Of a stretch of 64,000 bases of DNA, positions 25,292-35,200 are shown one piece after another. The notes beneath the pieces were generated by a model, which was not told the origin of the DNA, searched no databases, and saw only the letters and a program-made list of their open reading frames with translations. Made by a program: the position numbers and the translations under genes. Positions within the stretch are counted from its first letter, which is position 1. Every line of letters begins with the position of its first letter. Origin of the DNA: Buttiauxella sp965119215 (GTDB lineage Bacteria; Pseudomonadota; Gammaproteobacteria; Enterobacterales; Enterobacteriaceae); the NCBI GenBank assembly GCA_965119215.1, contig CBCPKK010000008.1, positions 1 through 64,000 on the forward strand. The letters run 5' to 3'.

Positions 25292-27303
25292 AAGTCGATT
25301 CCGTCGTTGGGGTCGAGGGAAGCCAGCCGGGCCGTGCGCTGCATGGCCGGGTCGAGCTGGCCGGGAAGCGGCAGCGGCAGGTCGTCGTCGTCATCGAGCA
25401 GAGTCAGGTCATGGCCGGCGAGCAGCGGTTCGGGGCTGTATTCGCTGACTTCGGATAGCTCCGGCTGTCGGCGTGGGCCGCCGTCATCGGCGGTGCCTGT
25501 GCCATCGCCGGACAGGCCCGCAGCCCGGACCGTTGACACGGCTGGGATCGATAGGCCGCTCCAGTCGTCGGGCCGGGCCGGTGGCGCGTCCGCGTATTGC
25601 CCGGCCGCGAGCACAGGCGGCGGTAAAACGCGGTTCTTGAAATTCGCGTCGGCGTAGTAGCGCAGCTTCTTGGCCTTGATCGGTGCCACGCTGGACACCA
25701 TCACCACAGCTTCCTCAGTCGGAAGCTGCATCACTTCACCGGGCGTCAGTAGCGGGCGGGCCGTCTCCTGCCGCGACACCATGAGGTGCCCCAGCCACGG
25801 TGCCAATCTGTGCCCGGCATAGTTGCGCTGCGCGCGCAGTTCGGTAGCGGTGCCAAGCGTTTCGGAGATCCGTTTCGCAGTGCGTTCATCGTTGGTGGCG
25901 AACGTCACGCGGACATGGCAGTTATCCAGAATCGAATGGTTCTGGCCGTAGGCTTTGTCGATCTGGTTGAGCGATTGGGCGATAAGAAAACTGCGGATTC
26001 CGTAGCCCGCCATGAAGGCAAGCGCCGTCTCGAAGAAGTCCAGGCGGCCCAGCGCCGGGAACTCATCGAGCATCAGCAGCAGCTTGTGGCGGCGTTCGAT
26101 GCCGTCGCTGCCGTCGAGCGATTCGGTGAGCCGTCGGCCGATCTGGTTGAGGATCAGGCGAATGAGCGGTTTCGTCCGCGAAATATCCGAAGGTGGCACT
26201 ACCAGATAAAGCGACACCGGATGCTCGGACGCGATCAGGTCGGCGATACGCCAGTCGCAGCGCGAGGTGACTTCGGCCACCGTGGGGTCGCGGTAGAGGC
26301 CCAGGAACGACATGGCGGTGCTCAACACGCCGGAACGCTCGTTGTCCGACTTGTTGAGCACTTCGCGCGCCGCCGAAGCGACGACTGGATGCGGGCCACC
26401 ACCTTCCACGTTCACGAGGTGCTGTGTGGTCATCATCCGGTGCAAGGTCAGCTCGAAGGGGCTGGCCGGATCGGAGAGGAAATTGGCGACGCCGCGCAGC
26501 GTCTTGTCCTCGCCCGCGTAGAGCACATGCAGGATGGCCCCGACCAGCAGCGCGTGCGAAGTCTTCTCCCAATGGTTGCGCTTCTCAAGCGCGCCTTCTG
26601 GATCGACCAGAATGTCGGCTATGTTCTGTACGTCACGCACTTCATGTGCGCCGCGCCGAACTTCTAGCAGCGGGTTGTAGGCCGCCGACTTCGCATCGGT
26701 CGGATTGAACAGCAGGCAGTGTGAGTAGCGTGAGCGCCAACCTGCGGTGATCTGCCAATTCTCGCCCTTGATGTCGTGGACTACGGCGGATGCAGGCCAA
26801 GAAAGCAGCGTCGGCACCACAAGGCCGACGCCTTTGCCTGAGCGCGTGGGCGCGAAAGTGAGGATGTGTTCCGGGCCTTCATGCCGAAGGTACTTGCCAT
26901 CGTGCTGACCGAGGAACACGCCGATCGGCTGCGTAAGGCCGGCTTTGCGAATGTCCTCCGTACTTGCCCAGCGTGCCGAGCCATAGGTCGTGACTAGGCG
27001 TGATTGACGAGAGCGCCAGATCGACATGCAGACTGCGACCACCACCGCCAGCAAGCCACTGCCACCCGCTATGGCACCGCCCGTGTCGAAAACGCGTGGC
27101 GCGTAGGCATCGAAGAAGAACCACCACTCAAACAGCTTCCACGGGAGGTAGATCGGTGTGCCGAGGAAATCAAACCAGGGGGAGCCAAGGCGTACCTGAT
27201 AGCCAAGGGCTGCTGCCGTCCATTGTGTGGCGCCCCACACACCCGCGATCACGATGCCGAATACCACGGCTATCTGACCGAACAGCACATTCGTACCTTG
27301 CAT
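25288..27303 (-). CDS. traG: TraG, VirD4-like type IV coupling protein
   Basis: TraG (671 aa) links the relaxosome to the mating channel and pumps DNA. Two N-terminal membrane segments (about residues 10-30 and 75-95) are followed by Walker A TRSGKG at about residues 154-159 and Walker B LLLMLDEFPALG near 415. The C-terminal 100 residues are polar and of low complexity (a run of aspartates near the end). It is the first gene of the co-oriented transfer operon; about 270 bp of non-coding DNA, with a tandem repeat, lies upstream and may contain its promoter. Confidence 0.95.
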   Translation of the reverse strand: MQGTNVLFGQIAVVFGIVIAGVWGATQWTAAALGYQVRLGSPWFDFLGTPIYLPWKLFEWWFFFDAYAPRVFDTGGAIAGGSGLLAVVVAVCMSIWRSRQSRLVTTYGSARWASTEDIRKAGLTQPIGVFLGQHDGKYLRHEGPEHILTFAPTRSGKGVGLVVPTLLSWPASAVVHDIKGENWQITAGWRSRYSHCLLFNPTDAKSAAYNPLLEVRRGAHEVRDVQNIADILVDPEGALEKRNHWEKTSHALLVGAILHVLYAGEDKTLRGVANFLSDPASPFELTLHRMMTTQHLVNVEGGGPHPVVASAAREVLNKSDNERSGVLSTAMSFLGLYRDPTVAEVTSRCDWRIADLIASEHPVSLYLVVPPSDISRTKPLIRLILNQIGRRLTESLDGSDGIERRHKLLLMLDEFPALGRLDFFETALAFMAGYGIRSFLIAQSLNQIDKAYGQNHSILDNCHVRVTFATNDERTAKRISETLGTATELRAQRNYAGHRLAPWLGHLMVSRQETARPLLTPGEVMQLPTEEAVVMVSSVAPIKAKKLRYYADANFKNRVLPPPVLAAGQYADAPPARPDDWSGLSIPAVSTVRAAGLSGDGTGTADDGGPRRQPELSEVSEYSPEPLLAGHDLTLLDDDDDLPLPLPGQLDPAMQRTARLASLDPNDGIDL

Positions 27304-27524
27304 AGCCCCGCCTCCAATCTCTCCTACGCTGATTCCCTTGGGAAACGCGGCTTAGAAATGTGCCGCAGGCGTCAGGATCGGTGCTGGCTTAGTGCCGGTC
27401 AAAGACCGTTTGGGGCAGAAAGGTCGATAAGAAAGAATGAATTCGCGCTGTGTCTAGCCAGGGAGTGACTCCGTAAGCGCCGGCGAATATCAGCGTGCCG
27501 AACAGAAGATTCAGGCAGACTAGC

Positions 27525-27577
27525 GAATTGCTGAATTGCTGAATTGCTGAATTGCTGAATTGCTGAATTGCTGAATT
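27525..27577. repeat. 8-bp tandem repeat (GAATTGCT), six copies plus a partial one
   Basis: Six exact tandem copies of GAATTGCT run from 27525 to 27572, followed by the partial copy GAATT. The array lies between the stop of the EexN-like lipoprotein (27578) and the start of traG (27303), that is, in the leader region of the transfer operon. The copy number of such repeats can change by slippage, so it may tune spacing or read-through upstream of traG. Confidence 0.9.
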
Positions 27578-27853
27578 TCAGAATTTGGGGGATTCTTTGG
27601 GCGGTGTGTATGGCGTTTTTCCGTCACCGTAGAACCGCTTACGTGTTGCCTCCGCTACCCGGTTGCAAAGCAGTTCGCCCAAAGTAGGCCGATCCGTCTT
27701 GCATTGCTGGCGCAACTTCTTGAGCTGTTCCGGGTCTGCCACCAGCTCTTCTACTGTCGGGGTTTTCTTTTCTGCACTAGTGGCTTTGTGCGGTTTATCA
27801 GATTGACCGCATGCGACTAGCATTGCAGCGACGAGCGTGATGGCGAGTCTCAT
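27578..27853 (-). CDS. eexN: EexN-family lipoprotein, second entry-exclusion candidate
   Basis: A 91-residue lipoprotein with lipobox (MLVACG), a short lysine-rich linker and the EexN/TrbK-type region ADPEQLKKLRQQCKTDRPTLGELLC, followed by RKRFYGDG. The same motif is found in the TrbK-like protein at 19579. Family members expressed in the recipient block redundant transfer. The ATG overlaps the stop of the LysR gene by four bases, so the two are translated together. The extra copy may widen the exclusion specificity. Confidence 0.75.
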   Translation of the reverse strand: MRLAITLVAAMLVACGQSDKPHKATSAEKKTPTVEELVADPEQLKKLRQQCKTDRPTLGELLCNRVAEATRKRFYGDGKTPYTPPKESPKF

Positions 27854-28794
27854 GGCATCAATTCCTCCGGAAGATCGGGATTTCGGCTTTTTGTTGACCT
27901 GAGAAACTCTGGCAATTCGATGGCCTGTACTCGCTGAATGAAGCGCGCAAGCTCGTCAAACGGATCGCCTTCAAGTCTGAGTAGATAGGTCGTCAAAGGT
28001 GGTACGCGTGTCGAAAGCGGCCTCGCCACGACTCCTGGCTCTCGGGAGGCTGCAATGTGTGCAGCCCCTGTAAGTCCGAGTGCAAAACCGGCAGATACCA
28101 ACGCCATCATCAGGTCGAAAGTGGTAACCCGCTCGGCAACTAGAGGCTGCATTTCAGCCCGGCTAAGTACTCGCTCAATGTGCTTGGCGTGGCCCTCGCA
28201 CACTTGAGGATCAGATAGCACTAGCGGGTAGCGCAGCAGTTCATCCAATGGAATTCGCTTAAGAGCCAGCAACGGATGCCGAGCTGGCAGCGCCACCATA
28301 AGCGTGTCAGTCCACGCGGGAAGTGCGACGATTCCATCACCTACGTCGTCGGACTGTGCAAAGCCGACGTCATACAGGTCGTCGTGCAATCCTTTGATTT
28401 GTTGGGATAGTGGCACCTCAAAAAAGCGAATCTCAACCTCGGGCTCCTCCTCGCGACACAACGCCAATAGGGCTGGTAAGCACAGTAGTGTTGCGCCGTC
28501 TGACAAGGCGACGCGGAGTTGTCCATGAAAGCCATTTTTTGCTGCCTTCACGCAGTCCCGCGCCTGTTGCAAGGATGCGAACACCCGAGGTGCGTGCTCC
28601 ATGAGCATCAACCCAGCTCGTGTCAAACGCGTGCTTCTCGTGTTCCGAATAAAGAGCTGTGCTCCTAACTCCTCTTCGAGTTCTTTGATCGTGCGAGACA
28701 GTGGGGACTGCTCAATATGCAGTTTCGCAGCGGCGCGAGCGAAGTGAAGTTCCTCGGCGAGCGCCATAAAACAACGTAGATGTCGAATTTCCAT
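27850..28794 (-). CDS. LysR-family transcriptional regulator
   Basis: The 314-residue protein has the LysR N-terminal winged helix-turn-helix (HLRCFMALAEELHFARAAAKLHIEQSPLSRTIKELEEE split here by composition) and a C-terminal co-inducer-binding domain of about 200 residues. In Tn4371-like ICEs a LysR gene adjacent to traG is common and is thought to control transfer genes. The gene starts at 28794; an AT-rich interval of about 75 bp separates it from the outer-membrane factor gene, which is also on the minus strand. A bicistronic unit with the EexN-like gene is clear from the overlap. Confidence 0.9.
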   Translation of the reverse strand: MEIRHLRCFMALAEELHFARAAAKLHIEQSPLSRTIKELEEELGAQLFIRNTRSTRLTRAGLMLMEHAPRVFASLQQARDCVKAAKNGFHGQLRVALSDGATLLCLPALLALCREEEPEVEIRFFEVPLSQQIKGLHDDLYDVGFAQSDDVGDGIVALPAWTDTLMVALPARHPLLALKRIPLDELLRYPLVLSDPQVCEGHAKHIERVLSRAEMQPLVAERVTTFDLMMALVSAGFALGLTGAAHIAASREPGVVARPLSTRVPPLTTYLLRLEGDPFDELARFIQRVQAIELPEFLRSTKSRNPDLPEELMP

Positions 28795-28868
28795 GCGTCC
28801 CCTACTAATCGTCGATCTATTCAGTATTTAAAACTCGCTGCCATGCTGCGTTCTTCCAACTCAAGGAC

Positions 28869-30293
28869 TCAGGGTGAAGATTGCAGATTCACATGCTCTG
28901 GCGAACCAGAAAGCGCTTTAGCGAGAACACCCCATTGCACGGCTGCGTCGGCGCGAGCACGGACCAGAGCCGCTCGCTGGGACAAGGTGCCACGCTCCGC
29001 TTCTGCAACAACGGTCGCATCCACCTGTCCCGCCTCAAAGAGGCGTCGACTGCGGTCAAGGAGTCGATCAGCGACGACAAGACCATCGACCTGATGCTGC
29101 AGAGAAGTCCGCTGGGTCTGCCAGCCCAGATAAGCGTTCTCCACATCCTGAAGCGCAAGCAAAACCGTGCGTTCCAGGTCAGCCTGTGCGCCGCGACTGC
29201 GTGCTGAGCCCTCGTCGATTCCCGCTTGTATTGCTCCACCGTCAAAGATCGGAAGCGTCACACCCAAGCCCAGAGAGAAAATGTTCCCTGCCACACGTGT
29301 TCCGTTGTTCTCGAAGCGTTGGCGCCCACCACTCAAATCGAGCACAAGTTTGGGGAACCGCTCGCCTTCTGCTGCGTTCCATCGCGCCGTCGCCGCTGCA
29401 AGACGCGCCTGCGCGGCTCTGACGTCGGGGCGCTGCTGCAGCAATTCGCCTGGCACGCTTCTGGGAGTCCAATCGGGCATGGTGAGAGAGGCAAGCGCAG
29501 GACCGCTGCCAAGCGCCCCCGGAATCCGGCCAACGAGCACATCCAAGGCATGCGTTGCTTCGCCGCGTACGCGTCGCAACTGCTCTTGCTCCACCCGGAG
29601 GGCGATGACCTCGGAACGCGTGCGTTCAATGTCAAAGCCCGTAGCTTGACCTGCCTTGAACTTCTGCTCTGTCAGACGCTCAAGGCGCTCGGCGACTTGA
29701 AGTCGCTCTTTTGCCAGATCTTCCAGCTCTGCCGCCTGCCGCTGCTGCAGTGCAGCGGACACTGTCTCAAAGGCGATCTGCCAACGTGTCGCGAACCAGT
29801 TCTGTTCGACAGCAACTGCGTCCATCCGTGCGCCATCAGCGGCATGCGAGAGGCGGCCCGCTAGATCAACTTCCCATGAAGCCGACAGCGGAAGCCTGGC
29901 ATCGCTGCTGATGGTCGGTGCCAAAGAAAAGTCGCGCGCGCGCGTTGCTTGGGGCGTGAGCGCCAAGCTAGGGAACATTGAAGCGCGTGTACGTCGGGTG
30001 ATCGCCACAGCTTCATCAATCCGCGCTCTTGCAATAGCGAGATCGGTGTTGTGCTCCAGCGCGTTGCGCACCAGCGCGTCAATCAGCGGATCACCGTACG
30101 CCGTCCACCACTCGGCCGGGAGTGCTTGTGCTGGCACCTGCTGCACAGCCAGACCCGCTTCGTTCATGAATTTGGCCGGAACCTCAACGCGTGATGTCTC
30201 CACCCTGTGAGGCGAGTGGCTGCACGCGGCGAGAAGCGTGATCGATAGGAATGCAACAGCAGTAAGGCCGCGGCGGGCGTAGGGATCGGACAT
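28869..30293 (-). CDS. Outer-membrane factor lipoprotein (OprM/NodT family) of an RND efflux system
   Basis: The 474-residue protein starts with a lipoprotein signal (LSITLLAACS) and has two OEP domains, each with the expected pair of long helices (for example DALVRNALEHNTDLAIARARIDEA and RPDVRAAQARLAAATARWNAAEGERFPKL). It forms the trimeric TolC-like exit duct. It is transcribed divergently from tetR, the membrane-fusion protein and the RND pump, and both directions share the operators at 30324-30371. It should work with those two proteins as a tripartite pump. Confidence 0.9.
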   Translation of the reverse strand: MSDPYARRGLTAVAFLSITLLAACSHSPHRVETSRVEVPAKFMNEAGLAVQQVPAQALPAEWWTAYGDPLIDALVRNALEHNTDLAIARARIDEAVAITRRTRASMFPSLALTPQATRARDFSLAPTISSDARLPLSASWEVDLAGRLSHAADGARMDAVAVEQNWFATRWQIAFETVSAALQQRQAAELEDLAKERLQVAERLERLTEQKFKAGQATGFDIERTRSEVIALRVEQEQLRRVRGEATHALDVLVGRIPGALGSGPALASLTMPDWTPRSVPGELLQQRPDVRAAQARLAAATARWNAAEGERFPKLVLDLSGGRQRFENNGTRVAGNIFSLGLGVTLPIFDGGAIQAGIDEGSARSRGAQADLERTVLLALQDVENAYLGWQTQRTSLQHQVDGLVVADRLLDRSRRLFEAGQVDATVVAEAERGTLSQRAALVRARADAAVQWGVLAKALSGSPEHVNLQSSP

Positions 30294-30323
30294 GTTGAGC
30301 CACTAGGTTGTGAATTGAGGAGG

Positions 30324-30371
30324 CCGTCTTGACGGGCATAGTTCATGGCGTGTACTATACCGTTCAGACGG
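30324..30371. promoter_or_regulatory. Paired TetR operators and sigma-70 promoter between the divergent efflux genes
   Basis: Two inverted repeats of the form CCGT-N4-ACGG occur at 30324-30335 and 30360-30371, with centres 36 bp apart. The second one extends to ACCGT-TCAG-ACGGT. Between them lies a good promoter for the plus strand: -35 TTGACG (30329-30334), 18 bp, -10 TACTAT (30353-30358). One operator overlaps the -35 and the other the start of transcription, an arrangement expected for repression by the TetR protein encoded next to it. Confidence 0.75.
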
Positions 30372-30402
30372 TTCAAAAATCAAGCATCTTTGGAGTTTCA
30401 CC

Positions 30403-31038
30403 ATGGCAACTCGTATGAAATCAAGCCCAGAGGAGTCGCATTCGGCGGACAACGGCGCTGAAGCCCCCTCCATCTCTAAGAAAGCGCAACAAACACGGGA
30501 GCGCATCCTTCAAGCTGCGCGTGACGTAGTCATGGAGGGAGGTGCCGGGCACCTAACGCTTGACGCGGTCGTTGCACGGGCAGGAATGAGCAAAGGTGCG
30601 TTCCTGTACCACTTCAAGACCAAGCGCGATCTGCTCCTCACGATGATTGATGACCAGGTCTCGGCGTTTGATGGCGGGCAGGAAGAGCGAGAGCTGCCAT
30701 TCGTCGGCGATCCAGACCCTTGGCTATCCAGCCAGGTCTCGGCTATGCCTGACGGCGGGATGCAAAAGATGAGCGCTGCATTGCTGGCGGCCGTGGCTGA
30801 AGACCCCACGCTGCTTGAGCCTGTGCGCGGCTGGTACCGCAGGCAGTACGAGAACGCGAGCAAATCTCCACGCGGCACCGATATCGCCGGAATCGTTCTA
30901 TTTGCCTTGGACGGAGTCTTCCTCGCCGAAATGATGGGTTTTCCGACGTTTGCTGCCGAAGACCTTTCTCGACTCATGCACACCCTCCAGGCGCTCGCCC
31001 GCGGCGAACTGGAACTCACCCCTATTGATAAACGCTGA
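30403..31038 (+). CDS. TetR-family repressor of the efflux operon
   Basis: The 211-residue protein has a TetR helix-turn-helix (residues about 28-75, with LTLDAVVARAGMSKGAFLYHFKTKRDLL) and a C-terminal helical ligand-binding domain. It is the first gene of the plus-strand operon tetR-MFP-RND and lies next to two CCGT-N4-ACGG operators, so it very likely represses both the operon and the divergent outer-membrane factor gene. The inducer is unknown. Its TGA overlaps the ATG of the next gene by one base. Confidence 0.9.
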   Translation: MATRMKSSPEESHSADNGAEAPSISKKAQQTRERILQAARDVVMEGGAGHLTLDAVVARAGMSKGAFLYHFKTKRDLLLTMIDDQVSAFDGGQEERELPFVGDPDPWLSSQVSAMPDGGMQKMSAALLAAVAEDPTLLEPVRGWYRRQYENASKSPRGTDIAGIVLFALDGVFLAEMMGFPTFAAEDLSRLMHTLQALARGELELTPIDKR

Positions 31039-32204
31039 TGAAAGGCCTTCCCGTGTCTTGCACTCCCTTTAAATCCCAGTCCTGGCAAATGCAGAAAGTC
31101 GGCCTCGCGTTTGTTCTGCTCGCATCGCTTGCCGGCTGTGATAGTCAGAAGGAGCCTGCTTCCGATCCACCGCGAGCGGTCAAGCTGCTCACGGTGGGGG
31201 ATGTAGGTTCTGTGGCCAATCGCATTGAATTGAGTGGTCTAGCTCGCTCCAGTGAGCGGAGTACCTTGGGGTTCGAGACTGGCGGGCGTATCAGCAAGCT
31301 TCATGTGGACGTGGGAGATCGCTTCTCTCGCGGACAGCTTCTGGCTGAGTTGGATGTTCAGCCCGAGCAACTCCGCCTAGAACAGGCTCGGGCGACACTC
31401 GCTGCTGCGGAAGCCGCATTGGCAGACAGAATCGTGCAGACAACGCAGCAAAGGGGGCTGCTTGAGGGCAACGTAATCTCCCCGGCTGCATTCGAGAGTG
31501 TGAAAGCACAGTTGGTTGCAGCTGAAGGCCAGGTGCGCAATGCAAAGGCCGCATTCGGCCTTGCCGAGCGTGCGCGAAGGGGGGCCGCCATTCATGCGCC
31601 ATTCGACGGCGTCGTCGCGGAGAAACTCGCTCTGCCGTTCACAGATATTGCAGCCGGAGCGCCGGTGCTTCAAGTGGATGGACTACGCAGCGGCGTAGAA
31701 GTCCTTGCGACTGCATCGACGACCCAGGCGGCAAATATCAAAATTGGGCAGGTCGCCGAACTGCGCCTGAGCGAGTCAGCAAGTCCCGTTCGTGCTTCGG
31801 TACAACGCATCGGCTTGCGTGCTGAAAATGGCTCACTTTTACCTGTCGTGCTCGTTCCTCAAGATGCTACTCTTGCGCGCAGTCTTCGACCCGGGTCTGC
31901 CGTTCAAGTATTGCTGAAGGCACCGGAAGCGAAGGATGCCTCACCAGATCGTCTGATGCTTCCCTATTCGGCACTGGTGCTCAGTGAGAAAGCAGGACAA
32001 GCCGCAGTGTTTGTATATGACGTGACCGGAAAGAAGGTGCACCGCCGGGAAGTGCAATTCCAGAGCGAGCCAGGCGGCGACAACGTTCGCGTTGTGGGCG
32101 GCCTGAAGCGCGGCGAGATGGTAGTCGCGGCTGGCGCGAGTTGGCTGACGAACGAGCAACAAGTCACCCCACTCAAGGCCACGACCCAATTGGCCGGACG
32201 CTGA
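31038..32204 (+). CDS. Membrane-fusion protein of the RND efflux pump (HlyD/AcrA type)
   Basis: A 388-residue periplasmic adaptor with a lipobox (LLASLAGC), so probably lipid-anchored in the inner membrane. The barrel-sandwich halves can be seen at GRISKLHVDVGDRFSRGQLLAELD and AAIHAPFDGVVAEKLALPFTD; the helical hairpin is between them. It connects the RND pump to the outer-membrane factor. The first ATG overlaps the tetR stop; an internal ATG 17 codons later (MQKVGLAF) would give a more canonical signal peptide, so the start is open. Confidence 0.9.
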   Translation: MKGLPVSCTPFKSQSWQMQKVGLAFVLLASLAGCDSQKEPASDPPRAVKLLTVGDVGSVANRIELSGLARSSERSTLGFETGGRISKLHVDVGDRFSRGQLLAELDVQPEQLRLEQARATLAAAEAALADRIVQTTQQRGLLEGNVISPAAFESVKAQLVAAEGQVRNAKAAFGLAERARRGAAIHAPFDGVVAEKLALPFTDIAAGAPVLQVDGLRSGVEVLATASTTQAANIKIGQVAELRLSESASPVRASVQRIGLRAENGSLLPVVLVPQDATLARSLRPGSAVQVLLKAPEAKDASPDRLMLPYSALVLSEKAGQAAVFVYDVTGKKVHRREVQFQSEPGGDNVRVVGGLKRGEMVVAAGASWLTNEQQVTPLKATTQLAGR

Positions 32205-32226
32205 CCCGCTACAGGAAGACTTCGCT

Positions 32227-35200
32227 ATGAAGATCACAGAAATGGCGCTGCGCGCCAGCAGACTCACCTACCTTGCCGCGGTCATCATTCTTGTTGCCGG
32301 CATTGCCACGTTTCTCAATTTCCCTTCGCAGGAAGAGCCATCGGTCACGATTCGAGATGCGGTTGTTGCCGTTCTGAACCCTGGCATGCCAGCCGAACGT
32401 GTTGAGCAGTTGATCGCGCGTCCGATCGAGGAGCGTTTGCGGGAGCTGGCCGAGGTCAAGCGTGTAACCACAACCGTTCGCGCGGGCGGGGCCGTCATAC
32501 AGGTCACGATCTGGGAGCGGTACACCGACCTAGCCCCCATATGGCAGCGCGTTCGCGCGAAGGTTGCCGATGCTCAGCCTCTGCTTCCACAGGGTACGTT
32601 GGGGCCATTTGTCAACGACGACTTCGGCCGTGTTGCCGTGGCCTCCATTGCGGTGACCGCGCCGGGCTACTCCATGGGCGAAATGCGTGTGTCGTTGAAA
32701 GAGATGCGCGATCGCCTATACGCGCTTCCCGGCGTTGATCGCATCAGCTTCTACGGCTTGCAGGAAGAGCGCGTCTATCTCGAATTTGATCGACCAAAAC
32801 TAGCCCAGCTTGGATTGACCCCACAAGGGGTGATCGATCAACTCGTTAAACAAAACGTCGTGCTTTCAGGCGGGCAAATCGCCATCGGTGGCATCAACGC
32901 TTCGCTGGCTGTTAGTGGAGAGGTTCGCGACGCCGCCTCGCTGCGCGCGTTGCCGATCATGATGGCGCAAGCTCAGGGTGCGCGCGGTGCTTCGCCTGCT
33001 CCTTCAATCTCACTGGGAGAGCTTGCGCGCGTGCAGGTACAACCTGCAGATCCTCCCGAGTCTGCTGCAGTCTATAAGGGCCAGCCTGCCGTAGTGATGG
33101 CAGTGTCCATGACCTCGGGCCAGAACGTGGAGCAATTCGGCGTAGCCCTCAAATCCCGTGTGGCCGAGCTTGAGAAACTTCTGCCCGCAGGTTTCGAGCT
33201 CTCCTATGTGACATTCCAGGCAGACGTCGTCAAACGTGAAATGGGCAAGATGAACCAGGTGATGATCGAAACGATTGTCATCGTGCTCGGCGTCGTCGTC
33301 CTTTTCCTGGGATGGCGCACAGGATTCATCGTCGGGATGATCGTGCCGCTTACCATTCTGGGGGCACTGATCGTGATGCGCGCGCTGAACATCGAGCTGC
33401 AAAGTGTTTCGATGGCAGCCATCATCATCGCTTTGGGGCTCTTGGTAGACAACGGCATCGTGATTGCCGAAGACATTGAACGGCGCTTGGCAGCCGGTGA
33501 AGACCGCAAACAGGCTTGTCTCGAAGCGGGTCGTACCCTCGCACTGCCGCTGCTGACGTCCTCATTGGTTATCGTCATCGCCTTCTCCCCGTTCTTCTTC
33601 GGCCAGAGTGCGACGAGTGAGTATCTGCGCTCTCTCGTCATTGTCCTCGCGCTCACGTTACTCGGATCTTGGCTGTTGTGTCTGACCGTCACTCCACTGC
33701 TGTGCTACCACTTCACCAAAGTGCATCATCAACCGGCGAATGACGCGCAAACCTACAACACACGCTTCTATCGCGGCTATCGCAAGTTGCTTGAGTGGGT
33801 GCTTGACCACAAGGCGATCTACGTTGGTGTGATGACGGGTGCATTGGCCGTAGCTCTGTACGGATTCACGACACTGCCATACGACTTCTTGCCGAAGTCC
33901 GACCGAGTTCAATTCCAAATACCGGTGCAGCTCGCCCCTGGAACGGATTCACGGCTCACTCTTGCCAAAGTGAAGGAAGTGAGCGGCTGGCTCGGTGATC
34001 AAGAAATCAACCCCGAAATCACGGATCACATTGGCTACGTCGCTGACGGTGGGCCGCGCTTCATCCTTGGGCTCAATCCCCCATTGCCAGCATCGAACAT
34101 CGCGTACTTTGTCGTGACGGTCAAGGCAGGCACCAACATTGACGTCGTGATTGCCCGAACTCGGGCTTACTTCGCGCAGCATCATGGAGATGTACGCGCA
34201 GAGCCTCAGCGGTTCTCGCTAGGCACTACCGAAGCCGGCACAGCCGTCTACCGGGTCAGTGGGCCGGATCATGAGGTGCTGATGAATGCGGCGGCGAAAA
34301 TTGAGTCCGCGCTACGGGAGCTGCCAGGTACGGCCAACATCAAGAACAACTGGGATACCCGTGTCGGCCGTCTCGATGTTCGGGTCGATCAAGATCGTGC
34401 GCGACGTGCTGGCGTCACCACCGACGACATAGCTGCCTGGCTTGGCACCCGCTACATCGGCCAGTCGATCTCTGTGATCCGAGATGGCGATACCAGCGTG
34501 CCAATCGTGATGCGCGGGACGTCCAATGATCGGCGCAGCACTGCGGACGTTGGTTCGACGACCATCTATCCAGCGTCGGGTGGCCAGCCGGTTTCCCTGG
34601 CGCAAGTGGCCGATGTCACGCTCGCTAGCGAGCCGTCTGTGATCCAGCGCCGCAATCTCATTCGTACAGTCACAGTTCAGGGGCAGAACACCGCATACAC
34701 CGCGCAAGAGATCGTGGATCACCTCGCACCTCGGATCGCCGCAATTGAACTACCTGCAGGCTATGCCATAGAGCTTGGTGGAGAAATTGAGGAATCGGCT
34801 GAATCGAATGCATCGCTCACGCACTACATGCCGTTCGCTCTTCTGGCGATGTTGCTGCTATTCATCTGGCAGTTCAACTCCTTCCGCAAGCTGATCGTGA
34901 TTCTCGCAACGATTCCCTTCACGTTGATTGGGGTCGTGATTGCACTGAAGGCAACAGGCACTCCTTTCAGCTTCATGGCGACATTCGGGGTGCTTGCGCT
35001 GTTCGGAATCATCGTCAACAACGCCGTTCTTCTGCTCGAACAAATTGAACACGGCCTCTCGGAAGGTCTCGCCCGACATGAAGCCCTGGTGGGAGCTGCG
35101 ATGCAGCGGCTGCGTCCAATCGTGATGACCAAGGTGACCTGTATCGCGGGTCTCGTGCCCCTGATGTTGTTTGCGGGGCCGCTGTGGAAGGGCATGGCCA

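Noticed and set aside
27525..27577. CRISPR array
   Set aside because: The units are only 8 bp long and directly adjacent, with no spacers; this is a simple tandem repeat. No CRISPR array was seen elsewhere.
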